Below are positions 53,129 through 62,815 of a stretch of DNA of 64,000 bases, piece by piece. This stretch comes from Yoonia sediminilitoris. GTDB lineage: Bacteria > Pseudomonadota > Alphaproteobacteria > Rhodobacterales > Rhodobacteraceae. The translations under genes and the position numbers were made by a program. The stretch spans positions 79,401-143,400 of the forward strand of contig NZ_QBUD01000011.1 of assembly GCF_003058085.1 (NCBI RefSeq), written 5' to 3'. Position 1 is the first letter of the stretch, and each line of letters starts with the position of its first letter. The notes below the pieces were generated by a model. The model was given only the letters and a program-made list of their open reading frames with translations, ran no database searches and was not told the origin of the DNA.

Positions 53129-54226
53129 CTAAAGCCGACCCGCGATTTCCGACATGATCTCGTCAAGATAGGCGTCAAACCGCGGGTCAGGTTGCCTTGC
53201 CGCAAACGCCTCCGCGAACGGATCATGCGCATGGCAGGTGCTGCCGGACATCACCTCCAGCACGCGATGTCCACAAAAGGGCACATAGGTTTCTGAATAG
53301 CCGCCTTCGTGGGTCATCATCAGTTTCCCGCCGCAGACCTCGTCCGCCAGATCAAGGACCTGTCGTGTCATCAGCCCGAACGTTTCTGCTGTCGCAAGCA
53401 TCCGCCCCAGCGGATCGTTGGCGGCGGCGTCATAACCGCAGGCGATGATCAGTACATCAGGGGCGAACGCGCTTATTGCAGGAAGCGCCAAACGCTCCAT
53501 CGCGGCAAGATAACCTTTTTGACCGGTCCCTGCGGGCAGCGGGATGTTCAGGTTGAAGCCCTCACCCGCACCGCGCCCCCTGTCATCCGTGCGACCGGTA
53601 TCCAGCGGATAGTTTCTGTCTTGATGGATCGAAACGGTCAAAACGTCGGCCCTGTCGTAAAATACCGCCTCCGTTCCGTTGCCATGATGCACATCCCAAT
53701 CCAACACGGCAAAGCGCTGGCCCACACCGACAGCCTTTGCAGCCTCGATCGCGATGGCGATATTGTTCAGCAGACAAAACCCGTTCGGCCAGTCAGGCAG
53801 GCAATGGTGCCCCGGCGGGCGCGACAGGGCGTAGGCGTTGGCCAACTGACCCTCGAGCACTGCAAGCAGCGCCGCTTTCGTCAGACCTGCGGATTGCGCC
53901 GCGATCTGGTACCCGCCAGCACCAAACGGCGCGCGCAGCCCGATTTCGCCGCCGCCCGCGTCGGACAGGGCCTTGAACTTGTCCAGATAGGCGGCCGGAT
54001 GGACCCGCAGCAAATCGGCCTGCGTGGCAGGGGCGGCCCCTTGCAGGACCAGATCATCCGCAAGACCTGTGACAGTGATCAGGTTTTTCAGGCGCCGTTT
54101 GGTTTCGGGGCTTTCGGGCAGGCCGCCATCCATCGGCTGCACCAGCCCGCCCACAGGCAGCATTTGCGCGTAGTTGCCGCCGCCGTGCCAGAAACATGTC
54201 TCGTCCCAGAAAAAGCCTGTTTTCAT
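53129..54226 (-). CDS. Class II histone deacetylase-like hydrolase
   Basis: A 365-residue arginase/deacetylase fold protein. Active-site pieces are SRPPGHHC, DWDVHHGNGTEAVFYD (Asp and His zinc ligands) and HEGGYSETYVP. Bacterial members deacetylate acetylpolyamines or small amides. No histone function is implied. The start is the ATG at 54226 behind GGAGGCGAAA. It is convergent with SQR across the paired REP elements. Confidence 0.9.
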   Translation of the reverse strand: MKTGFFWDETCFWHGGGNYAQMLPVGGLVQPMDGGLPESPETKRRLKNLITVTGLADDLVLQGAAPATQADLLRVHPAAYLDKFKALSDAGGGEIGLRAPFGAGGYQIAAQSAGLTKAALLAVLEGQLANAYALSRPPGHHCLPDWPNGFCLLNNIAIAIEAAKAVGVGQRFAVLDWDVHHGNGTEAVFYDRADVLTVSIHQDRNYPLDTGRTDDRGRGAGEGFNLNIPLPAGTGQKGYLAAMERLALPAISAFAPDVLIIACGYDAAANDPLGRMLATAETFGLMTRQVLDLADEVCGGKLMMTHEGGYSETYVPFCGHRVLEVMSGSTCHAHDPFAEAFAARQPDPRFDAYLDEIMSEIAGRL

Positions 54227-54362
54227 TTTCGCCTCCGCAATATGGGTGAACTTTGCGCAACGGGCATCTGGCCACAAGGGGCATTGGAAAAAGCCCCTTG
54301 GGTGTGGGAATTCAGCGGGTGTAGCAATAGAATTTTGCGCGCGGATTTCAAATGAAAGAAGT

Positions 54363-54596
54363 CTAGGCTTTTCGCAGCTGGTACATGCCTTCTGGCAGGT
54401 TCAGTGCCGCTTGCAGGTCGCGCAGTTGCGTTAGCGACAGCGTGATTTGCATCACCTCATCATTGCGCGGGTCAAGCTGGGTGATGGTCACGCAATCCTC
54501 GAATGCGTTGATGACGACGTCCTCCAGCAGCGGGGCCTTGCCTTCATCGACCAGCGTGACGACGGTCGCGTCATATTCGTGCTCTATCGTAAACAT
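54363..54596 (-). CDS. Small conserved hypothetical protein (77 aa)
   Basis: A compact beta-rich protein MFTIEHEYDATVVTLVDEG with a regular strand pattern (VVINAFEDCVTITQL, then MQITLSLTQLRDLQAAL). It has no signal peptide. I do not recognise the family. It stands alone between the deacetylase and the M48 protease. The clean start and the regular strand-helix pattern support a real gene. Confidence 0.6.
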   Translation of the reverse strand: MFTIEHEYDATVVTLVDEGKAPLLEDVVINAFEDCVTITQLDPRNDEVMQITLSLTQLRDLQAALNLPEGMYQLRKA

Positions 54597-54698
54597 GAGC
54601 CAAGCGTAACTTGCTGATGTGGCGATGCAAGCGTCTTTTGGGGTCTGGAAGCCTGCAGCAGACCTGCTAGTTTATAAGCAAGCACAACTGGAGAAGAC

Positions 54699-55418
54699 AT
54701 GATGCGATTGCTCCCTCTTGCCCTGATTGCGGCATTGGCCGCATGCGAACCGATAGCCGATACCGCGCCGCGCAATGCGCCGCCCGCTCAACCGGTTCTA
54801 CAGCAAGCCCCCGTAGGTCCAAAGCTGTCGACCCGAGCTGCCCTGAACAATTTCCGCACAGTGACCCGCGTGGTCGAGCCTGTCGCCGAACGTGAATGTC
54901 GCAGGCTGGCCCCCAATCTGAATTGCGACTTCCGGATTGTGGTGGATGATCGCGCGGGTCAGCCTGCCAATGCCTATCAAACCCTTGACAAGAACGGCCG
55001 CCCGATCATTGCCTTTACGGTGCCTTTGATTGCCGACACGCGGAACAGGGATGAGTTGGCCTTTGTCATGGCGCATGAGGCCGCACACCACATTCGCGGC
55101 CATATTGCCCGCCAGCAGCAGAACGCCACTGTCGGCGCGCTGGTTTTCGGCGGGCTTGCGGGCGCGCTTGGGGCCACGGATGCGATGCAAACCGCCCGGC
55201 AATTGGGGGCCACTGTGGGCGCGCGGACCTATTCCAAGAACTTCGAGCTTGAGGCCGACGCATTGGGTACCCGTATTACGGCTGCCGCGGGCTACAACCC
55301 GTTGAAGGGTGCAGAGTTCTTTTTCCGCATCCCTGATCCGGGCGATAAGTTTCTGGGCACCCATCCCGCCAATGCGGACCGTTTGCGCGCCGTGCAAAGG
55401 GCTGCTGCTGGTTTGTAG
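54699..55418 (+). CDS. M48-family metalloprotease, lipoprotein
   Basis: The signal peptide ends in the lipobox LAAC at Cys16. The zinc-protease motif is HEAAHH at residues 126-131, followed by a downstream Glu in FELEADALG. The family includes periplasmic Zn peptidases of the LoiP/YcaL type. The protein is 239 residues. The gene is isolated, with a plus-strand promoter region of about 100 bases before it. Confidence 0.91.
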   Translation: MMRLLPLALIAALAACEPIADTAPRNAPPAQPVLQQAPVGPKLSTRAALNNFRTVTRVVEPVAERECRRLAPNLNCDFRIVVDDRAGQPANAYQTLDKNGRPIIAFTVPLIADTRNRDELAFVMAHEAAHHIRGHIARQQQNATVGALVFGGLAGALGATDAMQTARQLGATVGARTYSKNFELEADALGTRITAAAGYNPLKGAEFFFRIPDPGDKFLGTHPANADRLRAVQRAAAGL

Positions 55419-55460
55419 GGGCTGGTCGCTGGCTTTGGAGCGTTATGTGAAAAGCCCGGG

Positions 55461-55709
55461 TCAGCCAACGCTTTGACGGAAAACATCCGCCTGCGCGGGA
55501 CGCCGCAGGCGGATGAAAATAGCCAGAGCCGACGCCATGATCCAAAATATCCGGATCAGCGCCGATGGCAGGTTGAACGACACAGTCATCCCGACCCGAC
55601 CCATCAGCGCGGCTACGCCATTTATCGCAAAATAAGCGACTGGGGCCGCCGTAAGTCTATCAAGCGTCAAATACAGGTCGTTCAGTACATATAGACCGAA
55701 CCCTGCCAT
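55461..55709 (-). CDS. Small membrane protein (82 aa, hypothetical)
   Basis: Two hydrophobic stretches (about residues 18-36 and 50-66) frame the segment VGMTVSFNLPSALIRIFWIM. The C-terminal RLRRPAQADVF is cytoplasmic by the positive-inside rule. No family is recognised. The start ATGGCAGGGTTCGG has only a weak ribosome binding site, so a later start (MGRVGMTVS) is possible. Confidence 0.45.
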   Translation of the reverse strand: MAGFGLYVLNDLYLTLDRLTAAPVAYFAINGVAALMGRVGMTVSFNLPSALIRIFWIMASALAIFIRLRRPAQADVFRQSVG

Positions 55710-55997
55710 ACCGATGACGTGATAAAACCCGGCGGAACTGTTGGTAACAACACACTCATGAACAGGTCCGCTTTAAAGTAACTCGTAAACCCGTGCGGCT
55801 GAAACAAGGCCGCGCATACTCTTCGATTGTGAGTGCCCTTTTCTTAGCGGAAAGACTTGCTGACGTCAGGTCATGTAATCCTGACCTTGGGTTAGAAGTG
55901 GGGTATGGTTTTCCTGACCATGCGATAGTTGGTGCCAGCAGGCGGCACAACTTTGGCGTGTTTGGGAAGGCGGCGAAATGAGAGAAAGGTGCGCAAG

Positions 55998-56372
55998 ATG
56001 ACAGTTAAAGGCAGTTGTCACTGTGGTGGCGTCTCATATGAATATCGCCATACGCCGCGCTGGACGACGTCTTGTAACTGTGGGATCTGCCGCAGGCTTG
56101 GCGCGCTGTGGATCTATGCGCCAATTGCGCAGATCACGGTGACGGGTCAGACACGCAGTTATGCTTATGGCGAGCGCAGCCTTGCGTTCCACAGCTGCGC
56201 CACCTGCGGTGTCACGACCCATTGGGAGAACCTCACCCCCGATGCGGATGGCGCCTATATGGCCGTCAACCTGCGTCTGGCTGCGCCATCCGTTGTTGCA
56301 AAAGTGCCGGTGCGCCATTTTGACGGCGCGGACAGCTGGATGTTTCTTGACGCGGGTTCTGACGCTAGCTGA
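55998..56372 (+). CDS. GFA family (glutathione-dependent formaldehyde-activating enzyme-like) protein
   Basis: A 124-residue beta-tent protein with two zinc Cys groups: CHCGG near the start, CNCGICRRLGAL next, and SCATCGV later. This is the glutathione-dependent formaldehyde-activating (Gfa) fold, but most members act on unknown adducts. I start it at 55998 behind GAAAGG; the upstream part of the longer frame (55929) lacks the motif. It overlaps the convergent TrhA gene by eight bases. Confidence 0.85.
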   Translation: MTVKGSCHCGGVSYEYRHTPRWTTSCNCGICRRLGALWIYAPIAQITVTGQTRSYAYGERSLAFHSCATCGVTTHWENLTPDADGAYMAVNLRLAAPSVVAKVPVRHFDGADSWMFLDAGSDAS

Positions 56373-57003
56373 TGTGGCCGACCCCAAGGGCGATCCCTGC
56401 GTAAAAGCAGGCCGAGGCGGCGATGACGAACCCGTGCCAGATTGCCATCGCATATTTCATCTTTTCAGCGGCATAGAAGGGGACTCCGGCGGTGTAAAGC
56501 AGGCCGCCCACGGCCATCAGCACCAGAGCGCCGCCCGGTACGACGGGCCAGAGCGACCAGATCAGCGCAAGGCTGAGCCATCCCATAACCAGATACAGCG
56601 CGGGCCCGAAGCGCCCCGGCGTGCGCCAGAAGAACAGCTTGAGCACCATGCCGATGATCGCCAACCCCCAGACAACCGCCAGCACCAGATAGGCAAAGGC
56701 GCTGCCGATCATCACGACAAGCGGCGTGTAGGTGCCTGCAATTTTCAGATAGATCGCGGCGTGATCAAAACGGCGCAGCGTCGGGCGGATATGTTCCCAC
56801 GGGGTCATGTGATACATGGCAGATGCGGCAAAGGTTGCGATCAGGGTCGCGCCATAGATCGCAAGCCCTGCCATTTGTGCCGGACTGGTCATGCCAGCCG
56901 CCCAGACGATCAGCATGACGGCCCCGGTGCAGGCGCCAATTACGCCGATGGCATGCATCGATCCGTCAGCGATACGCTCTGATCTGACATAGGTTGGGTA
57001 CAT
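56365..57003 (-). CDS. Hemolysin III / TrhA-family membrane protein
   Basis: The PAQR-type seven-helix fold is visible in 212 residues, with MYPTYVRSERIADGSMHAIG at the start and the conserved Ser/His residues SAMYHM and IWHGFV. The family acts in membrane-stress response; the hemolysin name is historical. The start is the ATG at 57003, before dgkA on the opposite strand. Confidence 0.9.
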   Translation of the reverse strand: MYPTYVRSERIADGSMHAIGVIGACTGAVMLIVWAAGMTSPAQMAGLAIYGATLIATFAASAMYHMTPWEHIRPTLRRFDHAAIYLKIAGTYTPLVVMIGSAFAYLVLAVVWGLAIIGMVLKLFFWRTPGRFGPALYLVMGWLSLALIWSLWPVVPGGALVLMAVGGLLYTAGVPFYAAEKMKYAMAIWHGFVIAASACFYAGIALGVGHIS

Positions 57004-57150
57004 GGCTTGGGTCCTGCGTGGCCTGCATATCATGCTAGACGGCGGCACCGGCAGGTCAATTGTTTCGTAGGGTCAGCCACAGGTCTTGGCTTTCTGGAGA
57101 AGATAGCTCAATTTCGCATAAAGATCAAAAAGGCGCAAAAGGACGGCATC

Positions 57151-57507
57151 ATGTGGAACCAACTCAAACGCGTGCAGCAACGCGCGATTTGGTCGTGGAA
57201 CGGCTTTGCGCATGTGTGGCAAACCGAAGGGTCGCTCAGGCAGTGGATCGTGTTGAACGTGGTGTTCGGGGTGCTGGCCTTTGTCCTGCCGATTTCGGCG
57301 GGCGAGCGGGGGATGCTGCTGATGGGCGGGATCATGGTTCTTGGGGTGGAATGTATGAATACAGCTATCGAACGGGTTGTTGACGATATTGGCACGGATC
57401 AGCGGGATGCGGCGAAATATGCCAAGGATACCGCCTCTGCCGCGGTGGCTTTGACGGGGATCGCTGTGGGCGTTGCATGGGTCTGTGTTCTGATTGGTTT
57501 GCTTTAG
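57151..57507 (+). CDS. dgkA: Diacylglycerol kinase (DgkA-type, trimeric)
   Basis: A 118-residue protein with three membrane segments and the catalytic motif ECMNTAIERVVDD. It recycles diacylglycerol to phosphatidate using ATP. I start it at the ATG at 57151 (MWNQLKRVQQRA). The TAG stop lies in TAGGGTCCCGACACC, a degenerate copy of the palindrome at 3655 and 34414. Confidence 0.93.
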   Translation: MWNQLKRVQQRAIWSWNGFAHVWQTEGSLRQWIVLNVVFGVLAFVLPISAGERGMLLMGGIMVLGVECMNTAIERVVDDIGTDQRDAAKYAKDTASAAVALTGIAVGVAWVCVLIGLL

Positions 57508-57606
57508 GGTCCCGACACCTGGGCCAGCTGCTGTGACGTTCTGTGTACTGGACGCAAGGGGCAGTTGCGTCCTAGACTAGCGCTATCAAACAAAACGGAG
57601 GTTTCA

Positions 57607-57837
57607 ATGCGTCTGACTGTTATTGCCCTTGCACTGCTGCCCGGTGCAGCATTTGCCCAATCCGTGACCCTGCCCTCTGACACGGTCACGGCCCAATCCG
57701 GCCAAAGCTGTCCCGCTGGCACGGTAATGAGCGGGTCCGCCTGCGTGACACCCGAACAAGCCGTAACACCGGCGCAAAGTTTCGGCGGCGGCCATGATTG
57801 CAGCTCACGAACCAAGACCGACGCGGTCAGCTCCTAA
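57607..57837 (+). CDS. Small exported protein (76 aa, hypothetical)
   Basis: The signal peptide ends AAFA-QS. The mature part has three or four cysteines (QSCPAG, SACVT, HDCSS) and is Ser/Thr-rich, so disulfides are likely. The ribosome binding site is GGAGG six bases before the ATG. I do not recognise a family. It lies directly before the YigZ-type gene in the same reading frame. Confidence 0.68.
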   Translation: MRLTVIALALLPGAAFAQSVTLPSDTVTAQSGQSCPAGTVMSGSACVTPEQAVTPAQSFGGGHDCSSRTKTDAVSS

Positions 57838-57849
57838 AGGCCGCCCCCG

Positions 57850-58206
57850 CTGCATATTATCCCGAATGCACTGACCGACCGGGGATCGAAATACGCGGTC
57901 TCGGGTGGGAAGGTTTCATCGGCAGAGGAGGCGCGCGCGTTTGTCAAGGCGCTGTGCCGAAACAAGAAATTTGCCAAGGCCACGCACAATACATGGGCGG
58001 TTCTGTTGCCCGATGGTCCGTTGAAGAATGACGACGGCGAAAGCGGGGCAGGGATGGTGATTGTGCGGATGCTGGAACGTGAAGGATTGCAGGGGCACAT
58101 CATCGTCGTGACCCGCTGGTTCGGGGGCACGAAGCTGGGCGGCGACAGATTCCGGCGCGTGCAGGACGCAGTGCGGGTCTATCTGGATGACTTGGGGAAG
58201 AAGTAA
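57850..58206 (+). CDS. YigZ/IMPACT N-terminal domain protein (UPF0029) with unclear start codon
   Basis: The frame from 57838 encodes LTDRGSKYAVSGG, ATHNTWAVLLP, NDDGESGAGMVI and VVTRWFGGTKLGGDRF, the compact YigZ/IMPACT domain. No ATG, GTG or TTG exists in this frame between the stop of the previous gene (57835-57837) and the domain; the TTG at 58006 would cut the domain in half. I therefore give the CTG at 57850, which follows AAAGG by nine bases, as a tentative start. A lost start by mutation, or a rare CTG/ATT start, are the alternatives. The family interacts with ribosomes or RNA in other bacteria, but no function is fixed. Confidence 0.62.
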   Translation: MHIIPNALTDRGSKYAVSGGKVSSAEEARAFVKALCRNKKFAKATHNTWAVLLPDGPLKNDDGESGAGMVIVRMLEREGLQGHIIVVTRWFGGTKLGGDRFRRVQDAVRVYLDDLGKK

Positions 58207-58390
58207 GCCAGCACTCTGATACAATTCCCCGCGCGGCATGCCTGTGGCATGACGGGAAGGCGCTTCGCACCCCTCACATCCACCCGCGTCCTAACGCCTC
58301 AGCCCTGACACTCTACACCACCAATCCCCTTGCAAAACCCCCGATCTCGGGCCATTGACAGGCACTACCCTTGCATAGGCCGCCTGATCC

Positions 58391-60190
58391 ATGACTGACC
58401 TGTCCCATATCCGCAATTTCTCCATCGTCGCCCATATCGACCATGGCAAATCGACGCTGGCTGACCGCCTGATCCAGTCCACCAACACGGTCGCCGACCG
58501 CGATATGAAGGCGCAGATGCTGGACTCGATGGATATTGAGCGCGAACGGGGCATTACCATCAAGGCCAACACCGTCCGCATCGATTATCTGGCGGATAAT
58601 GGCGAGACATATGTGCTCAACCTGATCGACACGCCCGGGCATGTGGATTTCGCCTATGAGGTCAGCCGTTCCATGCGTGCAGTCGAAGGGTCGCTGCTGG
58701 TGGTGGACAGCACCCAAGGGGTCGAGGCGCAGACGCTGGCCAACGTCTATCAGGCGATTGACGCGGATCACGAGATCGTGCCGGTGCTGAACAAGATCGA
58801 CCTGCCTGCCGCCGAATGTGACCGGGTTGCCGAACAGATCGAGGATGTGATCGGGATTGACGCGTCCGGCGCCATTCGGGTCAGCGCCAAGACGGGCATC
58901 GGTATCCATGAAACGCTAGAAGCGATCGTCAACCTGCTGCCCGCGCCCAAAGGCGACCGTGATGCGCCTCTCAAGGCGATGCTGGTGGATTCGTGGTACG
59001 ACAGTTACCTTGGTGTCATCGTGCTGGTGCGCATCGTTGACGGGGTGATGAAAAAGGGCGACCGGGTCAAATTCATGTCCAACGGGACGATCCATGGCAT
59101 CGACAAGATTGGCGTCTTCCGGCCACAGATGCAGGATGTGGCCGAACTGGGCCCGGGCGAGATCGGCTTTATCACAGCCAGCATCAAGCAGGTGCGCGAC
59201 ACGCGGGTCGGTGACACGATCACGTCGGAACGCAAAGGGTGCGACGCCCCTTTGCCCGGCTTCAAGCCCGCGCAGCCGGTGGTGTTCTGTGGTCTGTTCC
59301 CCGTCGACAGTTCCGAATTCGAAGACCTGCGCGACGCCATCGACAAACTGGCGCTGAATGACGCCTCTTTCAGTCACGAGATGGAAACATCCGCCGCCCT
59401 TGGCTTTGGTTTCCGCTGCGGGTTCCTTGGGCTGCTGCACCTTGAGGTGATCCGTGACCGGATCGAGCGTGAGTACAATATCGAGTTGATCACAACGGCA
59501 CCGTCGGTCGTCTATCACGTCTATATGCGTGATGGCGAGATGGTCGAATTGCACAACCCCGCCGACATGCCCGACCTGACCCTTGTGGACCATCTGGAGG
59601 AACCGCGTATCAAGGCGACCATTCTGGTGCCCGATGAGTATCTGGGTGATGTTCTCAAGCTGTGTCAGGACCGGCGCGGCGTGCAGTTGGACCTGACCTA
59701 TGCGGGGTCCCGCGCGATGGTGGTCTATGACCTGCCCCTGAACGAAGTGGTGTTCGATTTCTACGACAGGCTGAAATCCGTAACCAAGGGCTATGCATCG
59801 TTTGATTATCAGATGACCGGCTATCAGCAGGATAATCTGGTGAAAATGTCCGTGCTGGTGAATGACGAACCGGTTGATGCGCTATCGATGATGGTCCACC
59901 GCGACCGTGCCGAGCAGCGGGGGAGGGCGATGGTCGAGAAACTGAAAGACCTGATCCCGCGCCATATGTTCAAGATCCCCATTCAGGCGGCCATCGGCGG
60001 CAAGGTCATCGCACGCGAGACGCTGTCGGCCCTGCGCAAGGATGTGACCGCCAAATGCTATGGCGGCGACGCATCGCGCAAACGCAAACTGCTGGACAAG
60101 CAGAAGGCGGGGAAAAAGAAGATGCGGCAATTCGGGAAAGTGGATATCCCGCAGGAAGCGTTCATATCAGCCCTCAAGATGGACTCATAG
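58391..60190 (+). CDS. lepA: Elongation factor 4 (LepA)
   Basis: A translational GTPase of 599 residues with the G1 motif [10 protein letters not shown]2/G3 in [11 protein letters not shown] and DTPGHVDF, and G4 NKIDL. The C-terminal LepA-specific domain ends [11 protein letters not shown]. It back-translocates ribosomes under stress. It ends TAG at 60188-60190, inside the first of two stem-loops that follow. Confidence 0.97.
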   Translation: MTDLSHIRNFSIVAHIDHGKSTLADRLIQSTNTVADRDMKAQMLDSMDIERERGITIKANTVRIDYLADNGETYVLNLIDTPGHVDFAYEVSRSMRAVEGSLLVVDSTQGVEAQTLANVYQAIDADHEIVPVLNKIDLPAAECDRVAEQIEDVIGIDASGAIRVSAKTGIGIHETLEAIVNLLPAPKGDRDAPLKAMLVDSWYDSYLGVIVLVRIVDGVMKKGDRVKFMSNGTIHGIDKIGVFRPQMQDVAELGPGEIGFITASIKQVRDTRVGDTITSERKGCDAPLPGFKPAQPVVFCGLFPVDSSEFEDLRDAIDKLALNDASFSHEMETSAALGFGFRCGFLGLLHLEVIRDRIEREYNIELITTAPSVVYHVYMRDGEMVELHNPADMPDLTLVDHLEEPRIKATILVPDEYLGDVLKLCQDRRGVQLDLTYAGSRAMVVYDLPLNEVVFDFYDRLKSVTKGYASFDYQMTGYQQDNLVKMSVLVNDEPVDALSMMVHRDRAEQRGRAMVEKLKDLIPRHMFKIPIQAAIGGKVIARETLSALRKDVTAKCYGGDASRKRKLLDKQKAGKKKMRQFGKVDIPQEAFISALKMDS

Positions 60191-60216
60191 TCCATCGTGA
60201 GTGGCAGTGGGCGTAA

Positions 60217-60237
60217 GCCATTGGCCTAGCCAATGGC
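60217..60237 (+). terminator. Stem-loop after lepA
   Basis: GCCATTGGC-CTA-GCCAATGGC is a perfect 9-base stem with a 3-base loop. A smaller stem, GATGGACT-CAT-AGTCCATC at 60178-60196, contains the lepA stop. Either could limit read-through; the U tract after the second is weak. Confidence 0.6.
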
Positions 60238-60308
60238 GGGGTAATGCTTCTAATTTTGATGCGGTCCAGCCGTAGAATGCAGGTGGCTGTTTTCAGTTTC
60301 CTTGCGGG

Positions 60309-60458
60309 TGTCATGCCGCCAATGCCATTCAGCTTGCGACTGTTTTCGGCTGGACGTTACGCCATGTGACGCGGATGATTGAGGCCTACGTTGTTGTCGG
60401 AGGTGACAAAACCGACAATATTTCAGAGCTCGTTGCGAACGCAGAAAAGAACGTCTAG
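60309..60458 (+). pseudogene. Possible tyrosine recombinase (integrase) C-terminal remnant
   Basis: The frame ending TAG at 60456-60458 reads CHAANAIQLATVFGWTLRHV then TRMIEAYVVVGGDKTDNISELVANAEKNV over 49 residues. The GWTLRHV-x-x-MIE-Y pattern resembles the tail of some phage-type integrases, but no catalytic Arg, His or Tyr region is left, and the match is from memory. The rest of the frame upstream does not look protein-coding. It would mark the left edge of the decayed island after lepA. Confidence 0.35.
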
Positions 60459-60918
60459 TTGGCGAAAAGGCGCGCAAAGTCAGCAAGGGCTGTCGTCCAA
60501 CCTCAATGGTGCAGCTGCTTGTCTTCAAGCTGGTCGCTTCTGGATAAAGAGAGACTCTAATGTCTTCAACAGATCCCAAAGCGATCTGTTTGCGGCCTGC
60601 GCAAAAGTTATCTTTCTTCGGGTTGCAGACATAAAAGCTTAAGACATGCTGTGGTGAATTGAAATGTCTGCTTTGGGGAAGCTGCCCCGCAGCAACCGCA
60701 CCTATCATGAATGTCGGCTGTGGGCCGTTCGCTGCACGAGCGACTAATGTCGGCTGCCGGTGGAGCACTGTGGTCCAAAACTACGTTGAGTTGCTGTGCT
60801 CCCAGAGTATTTCCAGTTCCTGTGTTAACAGAGGGGTGCAAGTTACTATGTGCCGAACACTGTATTGCATTTTCTCCGTTAACACAGCGAATCCAAACAC
60901 TGTGTCCAACACCGTAAA
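60459..60918. other. Non-coding stretch with short intergenic repeats
   Basis: I found no credible gene. Three related 15-base units, AATGTCGGCTGTGGG at 60710, AATGTCGGCTGCCGG at 60746 and AAATGTCTGCTTTGG at 60661, recall common alphaproteobacterial intergenic repeats. Several AACAC-rich words, including AACACTGTG at about 60897, occur but do not form a regular array. Reverse-strand frames here look like translations of these repeats. Confidence 0.45.
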
Positions 60919-61857
60919 TCAGCCTGTAAAACCACGCGACAACACACGACAAACTGCGCGATAAGTGTGCAACGCAGGAGGTAAGAACTGTGCGATGGCT
61001 ATGCTGCTGTAGTTGTTTGTAAAAATGGTGCCCCGGGGCGGAATAGAACCACCGAAATGAGGATTTTCAAGCCACAAGTTCGAAACCGTCTTTGGGGTGC
61101 CCTCGAATTCATGGGACATACGGCGAAGGGAATCCGAGGTGGCGTATAATTCCGAGATGTGAGTGTCGTCGACTTCGAGTAAGTCGAGACGTTCATGCAG
61201 GTCTGACAAGTAGTCGAAATTGCCGCCGAACATTCCCGTCGCTCGCGCAATCATCTCGGCCTGCTGCAGGAGCGGGATGCCAGGTTTGATATCGCTGTGA
61301 TCGTGGTTGGCCACGAAGCCCAGTGCCTCTATCGGACCAGCAATGGTGTCCAAGCTGAGCCAGGTTGGACGATAGACCGGGACCAGAATTTCCCGCTGGA
61401 ACAGGACAAACGTCTCACGATCCAGCTTCTTTTGTGGCACACGAAAAGCAAGACCTTCACAACTGCCGTCCGCATCAATGGCAAACATCAACCCGGGTTC
61501 TTCAATTGAACCTCGGCCTCCGTCGTCCCACAGGCAAAAGCTGTGTTGGTATCCAATACATCGCGCATGGCGAACTTCGTCAAACTCCACAGACGGGTCC
61601 CACATCAACGAGCCATAGGCAAAAATCCAAAGATCCTATTCCCAGCGACCTTCCAGCTACCTGAGCCTATCGGCTTCGCGCTCTTCACAGGGAGTGTGCC
61701 AATCAGAAGGAAATCCAGCTTTCGCGACTTGAGCGTCGATATCGCCGAGGTCCACATCGCGGAAGAATGACTCCACCGCCGGTTTGATTTTTCCGCGCAG
61801 TTCAGGGTGAAGATGATATGCATCTCTTTCAGCCAAAGGTTTGCCCCCTTTGCGCAA
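60919..61857 (-). pseudogene. ChaC-family gamma-glutamylcyclotransferase with two in-frame amber codons
   Basis: A single frame on the minus strand reads READRLR, TAG, LEGRWE, TAG, then DLWIFAYGSLMWDP. The last part is the ChaC active-site opening, followed by FCLWDDGGRG and GSCEGLAFRV. ChaC cleaves glutathione to 5-oxoproline and Cys-Gly. The TAG codons (complement 61657-61659 and 61636-61638) lie seven codons apart and each differs from CAG (Gln) by one C-to-T change, so read as Gln they restore an uninterrupted chain. The upstream start (TTG at 61857) is unsure. Without suppression the product is truncated. Confidence 0.75.
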
Positions 61858-62178
61858 GTATTAGCAAGAAAGTAGGAAATCATCCGTAGCTTGTGAGCCG
61901 ACTGGCCTTAAGTCCATGAACCAATTGCGCCCGTTGCCGTCATCTGACGGCTGGACTCAAAGAAGCTTTGCCAGCGTCCGACATTCTGGATTCATCAAAT
62001 ATTTGATATCAGATGGCGAACATGAACTCTACTCTAACATCTGTGTTTGGCAAAGAAGCGATGTGCTATCCATTGTGTTCCAAAACACTGTGGGGCAAGC
62101 ATGGTGTTAACACGATGCATTTCAGTTCGTTTGTTGCCTGCATCACTATCATCAAAAATTCCGCAAAGCTCAGATATT
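61858..62178. other. Gap between the ChaC pseudogene and the GNAT gene
   Basis: No protein-like frame stands out. A GTTAACAC word and AACACTGTGG (about 62085) repeat words seen near 60897, but no spacing pattern is evident. It presumably carries the GNAT promoter. Confidence 0.4.
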
Positions 62179-62712
62179 ATGGTTAATACATTGATCTCCC
62201 CTCCAACAATTCGCACGGAACGTTTGGTGCTGCGCGCACCTGCGTCAGAGGATTTGCCAGCCTGGACAGCGTTCCTTGCGTCAAAGCGCACTGCTCATGT
62301 CGGCGGCACAAAAAATGAAGCTGAAGCCTTTGTCGATTTTGCAGCACTGATTGGCCATTGGACGCTCCGTGGATATGGTCGCTGGATGCTAGTCAATCCG
62401 GATAATGATGAACTACTTGGATCAGTCGGGCTCTTTTATCCCGTCGGATGGCCAGAGCCAGAAATTGCCTGGACTATGTTCGAAGCAGCAGAAGGCAAGG
62501 GCTATGCTTTCGAAGCGGCAATTGCCACACGTGACTTTGCCTATGGTAATCTAGGGTTCAACACTGTGGTTTCTTGTATTGCGCCCGGTAATGATCGATC
62601 GATTGCCTTGGCGGAGCGGATGGGGGCGGCGTTTGAAAGATATTTCCAACACGCGGACATTGGTCAAATGGCGGTTTACCGTCACCTCGGACCCACTGAG
62701 TGTGGTCACTAG
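62179..62712 (+). CDS. GNAT-family acetyltransferase (RimJ/RimL-like)
   Basis: The 177-residue protein has ISPPTIRTERLVLRAPASED at the start and the GNAT core DNDELLGSVGLFYP, then AEGKGYAFEAAIATRDFAYG and a final CIAPGNDRSIALAERMG. This is the RimJ/RimL branch that N-acetylates protein termini or small amines. The start is the ATG at 62179; upstream codons do not look coding. It lies between two decayed genes, so its flanks may be recent. Confidence 0.87.
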   Translation: MVNTLISPPTIRTERLVLRAPASEDLPAWTAFLASKRTAHVGGTKNEAEAFVDFAALIGHWTLRGYGRWMLVNPDNDELLGSVGLFYPVGWPEPEIAWTMFEAAEGKGYAFEAAIATRDFAYGNLGFNTVVSCIAPGNDRSIALAERMGAAFERYFQHADIGQMAVYRHLGPTECGH

Positions 62713-62815
62713 ATGACTGCTGAGCAGAAACTCCGCATTATCAATGTGTTTTATTCATAATCAGCCATCTCTCCGGATGCTGAAACGGCCAAGCGATGTG
62801 GCCGTCGGCGCAATC

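Noticed and set aside
53309..54355. Long open frame (348 codons) antisense to the deacetylase-like gene
   Set aside because: The opposite strand has a full conserved active site; this frame is an artefact.
60250..60768. Reverse-strand frame of 172 codons after lepA
   Set aside because: Its start translates the AATGTCGGCTG intergenic repeats and the rest has no protein-like pattern.
60835..62570. AACACTGTG and GTTAAC words repeated several times, considered as iterons of a plasmid or origin
   Set aside because: The copies are unevenly spaced, differ in flanks and include one inside the GNAT gene. No replication gene is near.
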